From Anabaena sp. UHCC 0204 (GTDB lineage Bacteria > Cyanobacteriota > Cyanobacteriia > Cyanobacteriales > Nostocaceae), in assembly GCF_009711975.1 (NCBI RefSeq), contig NZ_VIKW01000001.1, positions 230,824 through 294,823 on the forward strand: 64,000 nucleotides of DNA, written 5' to 3'. This document shows positions 52,996-61,980 of this stretch, in pieces. Numbering within the stretch: the first letter of the stretch is position 1; each line of letters begins with the position of its first letter. The translations under genes were made by a program, and so were the position numbers. A model generated the notes under the pieces. That model was not told where the DNA came from, did no database searches, and saw only the letters and a list, made by a program, of their open reading frames with translations.

Positions 52996-53835
52996 ATGCG
53001 ATACGTGCGATCGCTAATTCTTATTCTTACAATTATCATCAGCGTTGGGTCAGTATCCGTCCAGGCTCAACCTACTGGCAACTCCTCTAAATATTCACAA
53101 AAAGTTAACAATAGATTCCCAGATTTGGGGCGGCATTTCCAAAAATTTGGAGTTGCAGGATCGATCATCATTTATGATTCAAAAAACAAACTAACCTACG
53201 AACACAATCCTCAACGCAATGCTACGGCAATGACTCCAGCTTCCACCTTCAAAATTTTTAACGCCTTGACGGCTTTAGAAACAGGTGTGATTACTGATGA
53301 TGTGGCTGTTCTGACATGGGATGGAATTTATCGGGATTTTCCGGGTTGGAATCAGGATACAAATTTACGTCAAGCCTTCAAAAATTCAACTGTCTGGTTT
53401 TACCAAGTTCTAGCCCGCAAAATTGGATATACACGAATGCAGCAATGGATTGATCAAGTTGGCTATGGCAACCGTCAAATTGGTACGGCCTCAGATATTG
53501 ATCGTTTCTGGCTGCAAAGTCCATTGAAAATTACACCCAAAGCGCAAATTGATTTTTTGCAACGTTTGTATCAAGGTAATTTACCTTTTTCAAACCGGAC
53601 AATGTCCATTGTTAAAGACATTATGATCCGAGAACAAAATTCAGACTACACACTACGGGCTAAAACGGGGTGGTCTAATAGTAGTAAACCTCAAATCGGT
53701 TGGTTCGTTGGCTATTTGGAACAAAACAAAAACGTCTACTTTTTTGCCACAAATATTGACATAAATCAACCAGAAAATCTACCTGCCCGCATTGAAATTA
53801 CACGAAACAGTTTGCAAGATTTAGGTTTACTTTAA
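52996..53835 (+). CDS. Class D (OXA-type) beta-lactamase-like serine hydrolase
   Basis: 279 residues from ATG 52996 (frame open to 52951). Signal peptide SLILILTIIISVGSVSVQAQ. All class D motifs are present (numbered from 52951): S98-T-F-K101 in MTPASTFKIFNALTALE, S146-T-V in KNSTVWFYQ, Y172-G-N in QVGYGN and K238-T-G-W in LRAKTGWSNS. W in DGIYRDFPGWNQD also fits. The family hydrolyses beta-lactams via a carbamylated lysine; intrinsic copies exist in several environmental bacteria. Actual activity cannot be told from sequence. Two HIP1-like GCGATCGC sites lie in its first 60 bases. Convergent with the methyltransferase gene (16-base gap). Confidence 0.85.
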   Translation: MRYVRSLILILTIIISVGSVSVQAQPTGNSSKYSQKVNNRFPDLGRHFQKFGVAGSIIIYDSKNKLTYEHNPQRNATAMTPASTFKIFNALTALETGVITDDVAVLTWDGIYRDFPGWNQDTNLRQAFKNSTVWFYQVLARKIGYTRMQQWIDQVGYGNRQIGTASDIDRFWLQSPLKITPKAQIDFLQRLYQGNLPFSNRTMSIVKDIMIREQNSDYTLRAKTGWSNSSKPQIGWFVGYLEQNKNVYFFATNIDINQPENLPARIEITRNSLQDLGLL

Positions 53836-53850
53836 ATTCCTGAATTTATC

Positions 53851-54570
53851 TCAAAACCGGACTTTGTACAACTCGAATAATTCTCCTAATTGACGTTTTA
53901 CTACTTTAGCACTCACAGCTTTAATAGTTTTTTCCCATGCAGATACAGTTTCTAGAAATACCTCCGCACCTAAATAAGTTTCCAAAACAGCCCAATCTTC
54001 TGCTAAAGACTGTTCTGAATTCAGGATATCAAATACAAAATGTCCACCTGGTTTCAATACCCGTTTAGCTTCTAGTAATACAAGATGCCAATATTCTAGA
54101 GGAAAATAACAACTAAATCCGGTAGCAATTACCAAATCAAACTGATTTTCAGGGTAGTTTAAATGATGTGCTGCCCCTAACTCAACACCTTTGAATAATT
54201 TTGAGTTCAACTGTGAACCACGGGAGTTAAGAGTATCTCTGGCTATATTACTAATTTCTTGCCCATAAAAAAATGCTTGCCAATCTCTCCAGGGATAGAT
54301 TAAAAAACTGACACCACAACCAATATCTAAACAATGTTCATTTTTTTGAGGTTGAGCAATTTCCCAAAAGGGAGATACTATTCTATCGCCTAATCTGCCA
54401 GTAGTCCATTCCCGAAATATTGGCATTGCTTGTATTTCATCTGGTACTTCAAAGGCTTGATTTTGATATTGTTTATTAAAACGATATGCTACCTGCGCTA
54501 TTCTTTCCTGCCATTTATCTGCGGGATAAGTCTTATTTGCGTAAGGATTTGAAAGGGAATTTTTAGACAT
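53851..54570 (-). CDS. Class I SAM-dependent methyltransferase
   Basis: 239 residues. SAM-binding motif I HCLDIGCGVSFLIYPW, motif II-like QFDLVIATGFSCYFPL, and post-motif EAKRVLKPGGHFVFDI are the Rossmann-type methyltransferase core. The N-terminal 60 residues are family-specific. Methyl acceptor not identifiable. Confidence 0.85.
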   Translation of the reverse strand: MSKNSLSNPYANKTYPADKWQERIAQVAYRFNKQYQNQAFEVPDEIQAMPIFREWTTGRLGDRIVSPFWEIAQPQKNEHCLDIGCGVSFLIYPWRDWQAFFYGQEISNIARDTLNSRGSQLNSKLFKGVELGAAHHLNYPENQFDLVIATGFSCYFPLEYWHLVLLEAKRVLKPGGHFVFDILNSEQSLAEDWAVLETYLGAEVFLETVSAWEKTIKAVSAKVVKRQLGELFELYKVRF

Positions 54571-54834
54571 TGATATTTTACTACTTTATTTGCATAATTA
54601 TCATATCGGTATGATTTTAATTAGGGCTTACTGATAGCATAATGGATGATTTCTATGCCTTCACGTAAGCTATAGGAATCCGGTTTGATTCCTGAATTTT
54701 TCTGTGTAGGAAGGCAAGAGGCAAAAGGCAAGAGGATTCGAGAATATGAAGGTGTACCGACTTTTGTTCAAAAATCAAATAGGAGTCCTATATATAGCAA
54801 TAGTATTTGAATTTTGGAAAGAATCTAATCCTCA

Positions 54835-55455
54835 TTAACCATTCTTTTTACGTTTTTTGGTATTTCCTGGAGTAGCCCTTGATTCTAATGTAAATTGGGG
54901 AATGTCCTCCAGTTCAGCCGCACTCAAAGCATATTGTTCACAAACAAGACTTAAACGATTTCCAGGGGTTGTAACTGCATTAACAGCATGGGTTAAATCA
55001 CCCTGAAAGTAAATTAGACTATTGGTTTGGGGTTTAATTTGTCCAACTTGGCGTTTTTGTAATTTGAGTACCAATTCTCCCCCTTGCATATCTTCTGGTA
55101 TCCGCACATAGAGAACACTAACGACAGCAGGTGGTTCAATAGTTTTACAATAGGAACGCAAAGAACGATCAATATGTGGATCAACGCGAGAACCTGCTTT
55201 GAGTAGTAAAGGATTGAGGTAAAAAGCATTACAATTAGGCAGGAGAGCTAAATCAAGATAAGGCTTGAAGTAGGGAAACTTTTGCTCAACTTCTGCTAAA
55301 CCTTGACGCTGAAATACTACGGAAAAGCCTTTAGTATTAATAAAATCCCGGTTGAGGTTATTGATAGCAAAGTAAGGACAAGCTTGGATTTCTCCCCACA
55401 AGTCCTGGAGGTAATTAGGGGAAAAGGCGTGAGAATTTTGTTGATAGTATTTCAC
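54835..55455 (-). CDS. 2-oxoglutarate/Fe(II)-dependent dioxygenase
   Basis: 206 residues. Iron triad by position: H94 and D96 in SRVDPHIDRSL, H156 in YFQGDLTHAVNAV; R167 in TPGNRLSLVCEQ likely holds 2-oxoglutarate. The strand arrangement (VSVLYVRIPEDMQGGELVLK) matches the prolyl-4-hydroxylase-like double-stranded beta helix. Substrate unknown. The basic C-terminus TKKRKKNG is unusual. Monocistronic, with the TIR-like gene 81 bases upstream on the same strand. Confidence 0.8.
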   Translation of the reverse strand: MKYYQQNSHAFSPNYLQDLWGEIQACPYFAINNLNRDFINTKGFSVVFQRQGLAEVEQKFPYFKPYLDLALLPNCNAFYLNPLLLKAGSRVDPHIDRSLRSYCKTIEPPAVVSVLYVRIPEDMQGGELVLKLQKRQVGQIKPQTNSLIYFQGDLTHAVNAVTTPGNRLSLVCEQYALSAAELEDIPQFTLESRATPGNTKKRKKNG

Positions 55456-55535
55456 AGTCGGTTGAATTTGTACATGAGATGCAACAGAACGCAGCTATTA
55501 CCAAATCAAATAGTTTTTGATCACATTTGTAATCT

Positions 55536-56324
55536 CTAGAATAATTTAAATTTGGCTAATTGCGTTTCAATCATTCCCGTCAGCATTTGATTGAGTTCAG
55601 TTTGATCTGGAAATTGTAAAAATTGTTGGGTGGGTAAATCGAAAGGAAATTCTCCTTCTATATCTGGGCGTTGCATTTGCAGTAATAAAATCTGCTCAGA
55701 TCGTTTACTGTGGATAGCATAACCCATTTCTATGCAGACGTTAGGACTGGGAATGAGTTGATTTCGTTCCTGACTATTAATGCTAGTTATTGGTGTGGTA
55801 TCAGCAATAAATAATAAACTCTTCCGAATTTTTCTCATGCTGGTACGACTCAGACGCAAAGGTGCATTTTTGGGACGAGATGATTCTACTAATGTTAGGG
55901 GAAAACGCGATAGCTTCGCTCGCCCCAGGCAACGCTCATTAATAGTTTTCAAACTTGCTACCAATTCCTCTCTCAGCAAATCATTCGCTTTGACATATTC
56001 AGCTTGATAACAAAAATATATTGTTGGGTCTAGTTGCGCTAATACTGACTGTTTAGTAAAATAAATTTCATGACTAATCAAGTCAATATTCGCTACAGAA
56101 TATCCACCGCTACCCTCAATATAAAACTCAATATTTTCTCCCTCTAAGTAAAGCCCAAACCAAGTTGATGTTTTTACTACGTCGCTATCCTCTAAAAAGT
56201 CTGCTCGCAATCCTGATTTTAATAAACTTTTTTTACTCAACCGAATATCTGGAGGGCGTTTTTCCAGTTCTGTAATCGGTTCATAATCCGGTAGATACCA
56301 CGCTTTGAGCGCAATAATTGACAT
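55536..56324 (-). CDS. Protein with TIR-like C-terminal domain
   Basis: 262 residues. The C-terminal part has KSLLFIADTTPI, then SPNVCIEMGYAI with E199 and EGEFPFDLPTQQFLQF, the pattern of predicted nucleotide-binding TIR-like proteins (ADITP...NPNVxxELGYA...LPFD). That glutamate is the usual catalytic position of TIR NADases. The N-terminal half (1-130) has a different, unknown domain. A repeat-like GCGATAGCTTCGCTCGCCCC lies inside the gene (55905-55925 region, encoding about 133-141) without breaking the frame. A standalone immune effector or sensor is possible. Confidence 0.6.
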   Translation of the reverse strand: MSIIALKAWYLPDYEPITELEKRPPDIRLSKKSLLKSGLRADFLEDSDVVKTSTWFGLYLEGENIEFYIEGSGGYSVANIDLISHEIYFTKQSVLAQLDPTIYFCYQAEYVKANDLLREELVASLKTINERCLGRAKLSRFPLTLVESSRPKNAPLRLSRTSMRKIRKSLLFIADTTPITSINSQERNQLIPSPNVCIEMGYAIHSKRSEQILLLQMQRPDIEGEFPFDLPTQQFLQFPDQTELNQMLTGMIETQLAKFKLF

Positions 56325-56467
56325 AAGGCGCTATTTTTTTCTGTCTCTTGCTATTCAATTTTAGTACAAATTTACTTAAATTTTACTTTTTACCAAGAAT
56401 ATTTGCCAATACCTACGGCTCGACCTAATGAGGCTAAAAGTAAACAATAATTACTGAATTACATCAA

Positions 56468-56541
56468 TCGGGATGACAGGATTCGAACCTGCGGCATCCT
56501 GCTCCCAAAGCAGGCGCGCTACCAAGCTGCGCTACATCCCG
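56468..56541 (-). tRNA. tRNA-Pro (anticodon TGG)
   Basis: The minus strand folds as a full 74-base cloverleaf: acceptor CGGGATG / CATCCCG, D arm GCGC...GCGC, anticodon stem CCTGC / GCAGG with loop TTTGGGA (anticodon TGG), T arm GCAGGTTCGAATCCTGT and discriminator A. The 3' CCA is not encoded. Reads proline codons; isolated gene. Confidence 0.95.
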
Positions 56542-56846
56542 TAAAACCACCAAAACCTATTCCTATAAAAATCAGGATTGTGTTTTACTGGATTACTTTT
56601 CCTATAATATCACAAAAAAGAATAAATGCAACCCTATTTACATTCTCCGCCAGAAAGTGGTGAAGATGGCACGAATTTCTCCTGTTCCCTTGAACTGTGA
56701 ATTTGATGTATTCCCCAACCCCAATCCCCTATCTCCAGTAACTAGTACACAACGGCGTAAGTTAACCAACCATTAAAAATTTGACAAAAGCTTGTGTAAT
56801 CTGCTTTTTTAATTTTTAATCTTTAATTCCACACTGCGGTACTAGG

Positions 56847-57374
56847 TTACTGGGGATACCAAAACATTCCCTTAATACCTTCAGGATCTGGCATAAAACC
56901 CATCGTCTTGTAGAAATCTACAACATGGGGGTCAGCAAAAAGAGTGACATTACTAATTTCTTCACTCCTAAGTTTTTTAAGGACATATTTCATCAAAGCC
57001 TTACCTAACCCCCTACTTTGAAAATCTGGGTGAACTACTACATCCCAAATAGTGGCATTAAAAGCATGATCCGAGGTCGCACGGGCAAAACCAATCAAAC
57101 GCTTTTTATTTCCTCGTATTTGCCACATAGAGGCAACGAGAAAACTATGCTCAATAGCTTTTTTTACTTTTCTGAGAGGGCGACGTGACCAGCCAACTGC
57201 ATCACAGAGTTCTTCTAGTTCATATAGGTCGATATCTCGTTCTGTACTAAAAACGATTTGATCTTTACCTGGACTAGAATTACCTTCAACTTCCGCTGTA
57301 TTCTCATTAACAGCAGTAGTTTTATTTGCCGCTAAAGATTCAGGAGTGCTAAACCAAGTTTTCCAAAAACCCAT
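56847..57374 (-). CDS. GNAT acetyltransferase (Ycf52/plastid SNAT-like)
   Basis: 175 residues. A variable N-terminal 45 residues precedes the domain [40 protein letters not shown] (acetyl-CoA loop) and [20 protein letters not shown]. The VGWSRRP and FYKTMGF blocks are typical of the Ycf52/GNAT group that includes plastid serotonin/lysine acetyltransferases. Substrate unknown here. Confidence 0.82.
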   Translation of the reverse strand: MGFWKTWFSTPESLAANKTTAVNENTAEVEGNSSPGKDQIVFSTERDIDLYELEELCDAVGWSRRPLRKVKKAIEHSFLVASMWQIRGNKKRLIGFARATSDHAFNATIWDVVVHPDFQSRGLGKALMKYVLKKLRSEEISNVTLFADPHVVDFYKTMGFMPDPEGIKGMFWYPQ

Positions 57375-57513
57375 GCCAACGCAGTTCGGGTAGTATGACT
57401 GAATTGGTTTCCACTGTTTAAAAGTGTTGATTCACATTTAACATCACTATGATCATTGCTGACCAACCCACTAAAAATATTTTAGGTGTTTTGGCGATCG
57501 GCAATAGTAATAG

Positions 57514-57766
57514 CTAGTTATCTGGTGTTTCGTACCAATCACTTTCAACTTTAGCATTTTGTTTTGACACTACTCCATAAAACTCATCCAAAGGCCAAAT
57601 TTTTCCCAAATCGAAGTATCTTTCTGTCTTTAGTCACCTCTTTTGGCAGCACTGCTTTCTTGACCAAACAAGATAAAAATAATCGTTGAACCACCAATTC
57701 CCACTTCAATGACACAATGAGAGCAAGTAATTTAACTGATCCGCTGTAGACTTTGGGAGATAACAT
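57514..57766 (-). pseudogene. Small membrane-protein gene with two apparent -1 frameshifts
   Basis: Minus-strand ATG 57766 opens MLSPKVYSGSVKLLALIVSL and would run on in noncoding-looking sequence. One base shift later the next frame reads GIGGSTIIFILFGQESSAAK to a stop, and a second shift gives KTERYFDLGKIWPLDEFYGV followed by VSKQNAKVESDWYETPDN and a TAG at 57514-57516. Joined with one missing base at each junction, the product is about 84 residues: cytoplasmic start, one membrane span, lumen- or periplasm-like tail. The clean composition of all three pieces argues against chance. Either a decaying gene or sequencing errors. Family not recognised. Confidence 0.65.
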
Positions 57767-57945
57767 GATCTGAGAATTCTAAATTAAGTTCGGAATTAGG
57801 CAATCAGCAATAGGCAATAGGTAATAAATATTCTCTCTGCCCTCTGCTCCCGTTCGGCTGACGCTCACGGCGAAGCCTGTCCCCTGCCTTCTCTCCTTCT
57901 TGTTAGCTTTAGTTTGCACCAAACAAGCAAGTCTTACCCTCAACG

Positions 57946-58665
57946 ATGGCTTCTGGTTTAAAATCTTCAACTCTAGAACTTCTTAAACGCTTTAATCGAG
58001 CGTTTCCCCAATTCTATGAGCAATTTGTTAGCAGCGAGATTCAACTTCAAAATTTACGACTGGCCTACCGTCTTTATAAAACCAGACGGGCTGTCATAGA
58101 GATGAAACCAGAAGGGAGCAAAAGCGCCCTACATTTTGCCTACCGTAATCAATCTTTCCTCCTGAGCGATATTTTTGGTGTGCTGGCAGCTTATGGTTTA
58201 ACTATTCACGGTCTTAGTTTATACGGTCAAATTCGACCACCGATGTTAGTTTTTATTAAATTACTGGTATCTCGTGGCAGTAAAGCCCTGACTGAAAAAA
58301 CTGCTGAGAACGTTTGCCGCGCTATTCGTGAAGCTTTAGGAGGTCGGTTTGAGGTAGAAGAAATGCTGGCTGTAGAATTTAATCTTGATGCTGGTTTAGA
58401 ACAGGTACAAACTGACTTCTATGTTGATCCGGTCTTTCATCTCCCCGCTTTGGTAATAGAAGCTGATAATCAACCTGGATTATTTTACAAAGTGATGTAC
58501 GCTATCTGGCAAGAAGACCTGCTGGTAGTCAATGCCAATTTACTTGTTTGGCGCGGACGTACTAGACTGATTCTCTACTTGTTAGGTCCGAATGAAAGTC
58601 TCATTCCTGAATATCTGGGTCATAGAATCGCGGAAGGAGTAAAACATAGGTTACTTGGTCAATAA
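57946..58665 (+). CDS. Protein with two ACT-like domains (GlnD C-terminal type)
   Basis: 239 residues. Segments HFAYRNQSFLLSDIFGVLAA YGLTIHGLSLYG and ALVIEADNQPGLFYKVMYAI WQEDLLVVNANLL have the pattern of ACT domains in GlnD (D-x-PGLL-type regulatory modules), though with no uridylyltransferase or HD domain. ACT pairs usually bind amino acids or other small molecules. Cytosolic. Function unknown, likely sensory. Confidence 0.7.
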   Translation: MASGLKSSTLELLKRFNRAFPQFYEQFVSSEIQLQNLRLAYRLYKTRRAVIEMKPEGSKSALHFAYRNQSFLLSDIFGVLAAYGLTIHGLSLYGQIRPPMLVFIKLLVSRGSKALTEKTAENVCRAIREALGGRFEVEEMLAVEFNLDAGLEQVQTDFYVDPVFHLPALVIEADNQPGLFYKVMYAIWQEDLLVVNANLLVWRGRTRLILYLLGPNESLIPEYLGHRIAEGVKHRLLGQ

Positions 58666-58713
58666 AATTATTTAATTCAAAATTTTTTTGAATTGTTCTT
58701 TCTCTGTTTGTAT

Positions 58714-58831
58714 CTAAGTAGGTGAACAGAAAAATTTAAAGGTATGTGAAGAAAAGTAAAATAGTTTAAAACTCTCTTCCTGTTCCCTGTTCCCTTGCCC
58801 CAACGACAATTTTTAACGCCCACCTACTTAG
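58714..58831. mobile_element. MITE-like element (family A), uninterrupted copy
   Basis: Ends CTAAGTAGGTG (58714) and CACCTACTTAG (58821-58831), internal GGTATGTGAAGAAAAG and ACGACAATTTTTAAC, same as the 5.9 kb copy minus its inserted family B element. No transposase. Confidence 0.7.
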
Positions 58832-58874
58832 TTGTATTGAGTCGCACTCACTCTTGGGGGTACGATATTTAACT

Positions 58875-59762
58875 ATGGCAACAATAGAAATCTTAGGCGT
58901 TCCACACACATACGAGTTGACAGCGCCCACATCATACCCCCATGCTTTAGTCTTTATCCACGGTTGGCTAAATAGCCGTGTATACTGGCAACCTGTGATT
59001 TCTCGTTTATCAGTAGATTTTCAGTGTTTATCTTATGATTTACGAGGCTTTGGTGAATCCCAGTCTCAGGTGAAATTAGATATAGGACTGACACCCACAG
59101 ACTCTAGTATGGTTAGTTCTGCCTTGGATTCTCTATATTCTCCGTCTGCTTATGCTCAGGATTTAGCTGTTCTTCTCCAGCACCTGAATATTTCTAGTGC
59201 TTGGCTAATAGGTCATTCTTTGGGTGGCACTATTGCTTTGTGGACAGCGGCTCAACTACCTGATTGTGTTCAAGGTGTAATTTGTATTAATGCAGGTGGT
59301 GGGATTTATCTCAAAGAAGCTTTTGAGCAATTCCGGTCTGCTGGTCAGAAATTTTTACAAGTCCGTCCCCGTTGGCTTTCACAAATGCCTTGGATTGATT
59401 TGTTGTTTACTAAAGCCAGTGTATTGCGTCCCTTAGAACGATATTGGGCGCGTCAAAGACTCATTGATTTTGTTGTAGCTGACCCAGAAGCTGCTTTGGG
59501 AACTCTTTTCGACTCCACAACAGAAGCAGAAGTTAATTCTTTACCCCAGTTAGTATCAAAGTTGAAGCAGCCAGTATATTTTTTAGCTGGTGCTGACGAT
59601 AAAGTGATGGAACCCAAGTATGTCCGCCATTTAGCGAGTTTTCATTGGCTTTTTCAATATGTTGGCGATAATGTGATTGAAATTCCTGATTGTGGACATC
59701 TGGCTATGTTAGAGCAACCAGAATCTGTAGCTGAAAATATCCGGTCAGTTGTTAGTGGTTAG
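58875..59762 (+). CDS. Alpha/beta hydrolase
   Basis: 295 residues from ATG 58875 (MATIEILGVPHTYELTAPTS); a GTG at 58854 would add seven. Oxyanion motif ALVFIHGWLNSRVYWQPVIS, nucleophile elbow WLIGHSLGGTIALWTAAQL, acid block YFLAGADDKVMEPKYVRHLA and histidine IPDCGHLAMLEQPESVAENI. Similar in outline to the hydrolase at 47490 but a different subgroup. Substrate unknown. Confidence 0.88.
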   Translation: MATIEILGVPHTYELTAPTSYPHALVFIHGWLNSRVYWQPVISRLSVDFQCLSYDLRGFGESQSQVKLDIGLTPTDSSMVSSALDSLYSPSAYAQDLAVLLQHLNISSAWLIGHSLGGTIALWTAAQLPDCVQGVICINAGGGIYLKEAFEQFRSAGQKFLQVRPRWLSQMPWIDLLFTKASVLRPLERYWARQRLIDFVVADPEAALGTLFDSTTEAEVNSLPQLVSKLKQPVYFLAGADDKVMEPKYVRHLASFHWLFQYVGDNVIEIPDCGHLAMLEQPESVAENIRSVVSG

Positions 59763-59846
59763 TGATCAGTTGTCAGTTGTCATATTCCTTCTTCCTAACA
59801 TCCTGACTGGGCGCAGTCCCTGCGCCCCTACCTCCTTTTTCCTGGG

Positions 59847-60890
59847 CTAGTTTTTGTACAATTCCATGACTTGGTTCAGTGAGAGCCGGGAATGGACTCC
59901 TAATGTCAGCGGTGATGAATGTCCACGAGATAGATGTTCTGCGGCTGCACAGCCAATCATGGCGGCGTTGTCAGTGCAGAATTTTAAGGGGGGGAAAATA
60001 ACTTGGATGTTATGTTTGCTGGCTGCTGCTTGCAAGTGTTTTCTTAGTCCACTATTGGCTGCTACACCACCACCTACAGTAATAGTGTTTAAACCATAGT
60101 CACGGGCGCAGGCGATCGCTCTTTTGGTCAGCGATCGCGCTATAGTATCCTGGAAACTAGCAACTACATCCTCTATTGGTACTTCTTTACCCTCTTTCTC
60201 TAATTGCTGCACTAAACGCAGCACTGCTGTCTTTAATCCACTAAAACTACAATCGTAAGGATGATAACCACCACCTGGTAAAGAAATTTTTCCTTCTGGT
60301 AATACAAAAGCTTGGGCATCACCTGTTTGTGAGAGCTTATCAATTATTGGTCCACCGGGATAACCCAGTTTTAACAACCGCGCCACCTTGTCAAAGGCCT
60401 CACCCGCCGCATCATCACGGGTTTCTCCCAAGGTTTCGTAGATACCATAATTTTTGACATAAATCAAGCTTGTATGACCACCGGAAACAAGTAAGCTAAG
60501 AAAAGGAGGATTTAAACTTGGCTCACTCAAGTAAGTCGCGTAAATATGACCTTCCAGGTGATGCACTCCCAAAAAAGGCTTCTCATGTACCATAGCTAGG
60601 GTTTTGGCAGCCGTTAACCCCACCAACAACGCCCCTACCAGTCCAGGCGCACAAGTCGCAGCTATCCCATCAATTTGACTCCAGTCTAGATTACTAGATG
60701 CGATCGCCTGCTCTATTTCATAATTTAGCGTTTCTAAATGTTGACGTGAGGCCACCTCCGGCACTACCCCACCATATTGTTGATGAATAGGAATTTGTGA
60801 AGCAACAATACTGCTACATACCTGACGATTATTAATAATTGCCACAGCAGTTTCATCACAACTGGTTTCAATAGCTAAAACGGTTGTCAT
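59847..60890 (-). CDS. tsaD: tRNA N6-threonylcarbamoyladenosine transferase
   Basis: 347 residues. Starts [20 protein letters not shown], with the metal-binding HLEGH motif in [14 protein letters not shown] (about 112-116), then [28 protein letters not shown] and [15 protein letters not shown]. TsaD completes the universal t6A37 modification of ANN-decoding tRNAs with TsaB, TsaC and TsaE. Essential housekeeping gene. Confidence 0.97.
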   Translation of the reverse strand: MTTVLAIETSCDETAVAIINNRQVCSSIVASQIPIHQQYGGVVPEVASRQHLETLNYEIEQAIASSNLDWSQIDGIAATCAPGLVGALLVGLTAAKTLAMVHEKPFLGVHHLEGHIYATYLSEPSLNPPFLSLLVSGGHTSLIYVKNYGIYETLGETRDDAAGEAFDKVARLLKLGYPGGPIIDKLSQTGDAQAFVLPEGKISLPGGGYHPYDCSFSGLKTAVLRLVQQLEKEGKEVPIEDVVASFQDTIARSLTKRAIACARDYGLNTITVGGGVAANSGLRKHLQAAASKHNIQVIFPPLKFCTDNAAMIGCAAAEHLSRGHSSPLTLGVHSRLSLNQVMELYKN

Positions 60891-61132
60891 AGTAAATTAA
60901 TAGGGAATAGCCAAGAGGTAGCATACATTCTCTCATATTTCTCCTGCCCCCTGCTCCCTTCCCCCTGTTTCCCTAACTTTTGATTGAGAAGCTTTAACTT
61001 TTATTGACTTAAACTTTACTCAGTCCCCAGCCAAGAGTATGATAACTTCCTAGTTATCTAAAATAAAGACTGTACAAGCCGCTTCGTTTTGTACACAGGA
61101 CTTCTCGTTTTGTAATAAAAGGAAACAACTCC

Positions 61133-61627
61133 ATGACACGATTGTTTGCTTTGCTTTTGGCGATTTCTCTTTGGTTCAATTTTGCTCCTGAAGCTAAAGC
61201 ACTAGGGGCCAACCTTGTACCTTGTAAAGATTCTCCCGCCTTTCAAGAGCTAGCACTAAATGCCCGTAATACCACCGCCGATCCTGAATCAGGTAAAAAG
61301 CGGTTTGAACGTTATTCCCAAGCACTCTGTGGACCTGAAGGTTATCCCCACTTGATTGTAGATGGCCGTCTTGATCGGGCTGGAGATTTCTTGATTCCTA
61401 GTATTCTCTTCCTCTACATTGCTGGTTGGATTGGCTGGGTAGGCCGTGCTTATCTACAAGCTATCCAAAAAGGAGCAAATTCTGAACAAAAAGAAATCCA
61501 AATTGATTTAGGCATTGCACTCCCTATCATCACCTCTGGTTTTGCTTGGCCAGCAGCCGCAATCAAGGAATTTCTCTCTGGCGAGTTAACAGCCAAGGAT
61601 TCAGAAATTACCGTTTCACCACGCTAA
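61133..61627 (+). CDS. psaF: Photosystem I subunit III (PsaF)
   Basis: 164 residues with a lumenal transit/signal segment ([20 protein letters not shown]) cleaved before [16 protein letters not shown]. The mature region contains [20 protein letters not shown] and a C-terminal span ([20 protein letters not shown]). PsaF helps cytochrome c6 or plastocyanin docking in the lumen. First gene of a psaF-psaJ-psaL cluster. Its promoter region contains the inverted pair GATAACT/AGTTATC at 61041-61058. Confidence 0.97.
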   Translation: MTRLFALLLAISLWFNFAPEAKALGANLVPCKDSPAFQELALNARNTTADPESGKKRFERYSQALCGPEGYPHLIVDGRLDRAGDFLIPSILFLYIAGWIGWVGRAYLQAIQKGANSEQKEIQIDLGIALPIITSGFAWPAAAIKEFLSGELTAKDSEITVSPR

Positions 61628-61666
61628 TTTATTTGTTTGCACTCACTCATTCTGGAGAATAGATTC

Positions 61667-61813
61667 ATGGCTGAAAAAAGCGACGAAACCAACTACTTGA
61701 TCACATTCCTCTCCACAGCCCCTGTTGCAGCTACTATCTGGCTGACAATCACCGCTGGGATTTTGATTGAATTTAATCGCTTCTTCCCTGACCTACTTTT
61801 TCACCCCCTATAG
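61667..61813 (+). CDS. psaJ: Photosystem I subunit IX (PsaJ)
   Basis: 48 residues: [20 protein letters not shown] and [20 protein letters not shown] leave no doubt (a single membrane helix with the [16 protein letters not shown]-terminus). It stabilises PsaF. Shine-Dalgarno GGAG at 61653-61656; 39 bases after the psaF stop, so cotranscribed. Confidence 0.97.
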   Translation: MAEKSDETNYLITFLSTAPVAATIWLTITAGILIEFNRFFPDLLFHPL

Positions 61814-61831
61814 GTTGAAACACGGTTCAGG

Positions 61832-61854
61832 GAAAGCTAAGTACATTAGCTTTC
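61832..61854 (+). terminator. Hairpin after psaJ (terminator or attenuator-like)
   Basis: GAAAGCTAA (61832-61840) / TTAGCTTTC (61846-61854), 5-base loop, followed by TCTTCTGCATTGTTT. Could end or reduce psaF-psaJ transcription before psaL. Confidence 0.5.
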
Positions 61855-61888
61855 TCTTCTGCATTGTTTCCCAGTAAACAATCTTAAC

Positions 61889-61939
61889 TAATGTATGAAA
61901 CTCGTAATCTGAACTGTGATTGACGGGTTTCATACATTA
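61889..61939 (+). promoter_or_regulatory. Inverted repeat ahead of psaL
   Basis: Perfect 13-base arms TAATGTATGAAAC (61889-61901) and GTTTCATACATTA (61927-61939) with a 25-base loop, 42 bases before the psaL start. It may be an operator, RNA stability element or second termination site. Confidence 0.55.
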
Positions 61940-61980
61940 CAACAACCAACAAGAGTAATCCAAGGAATCGAAAAATAGTT

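Noticed and set aside
57779-57970. 63-codon minus-strand frame before the ACT-domain gene
   Set aside because: Encoded by repeat-rich sequence (CCGTTCGGCTGACGCTCACG) and overlapping the ACT gene start.
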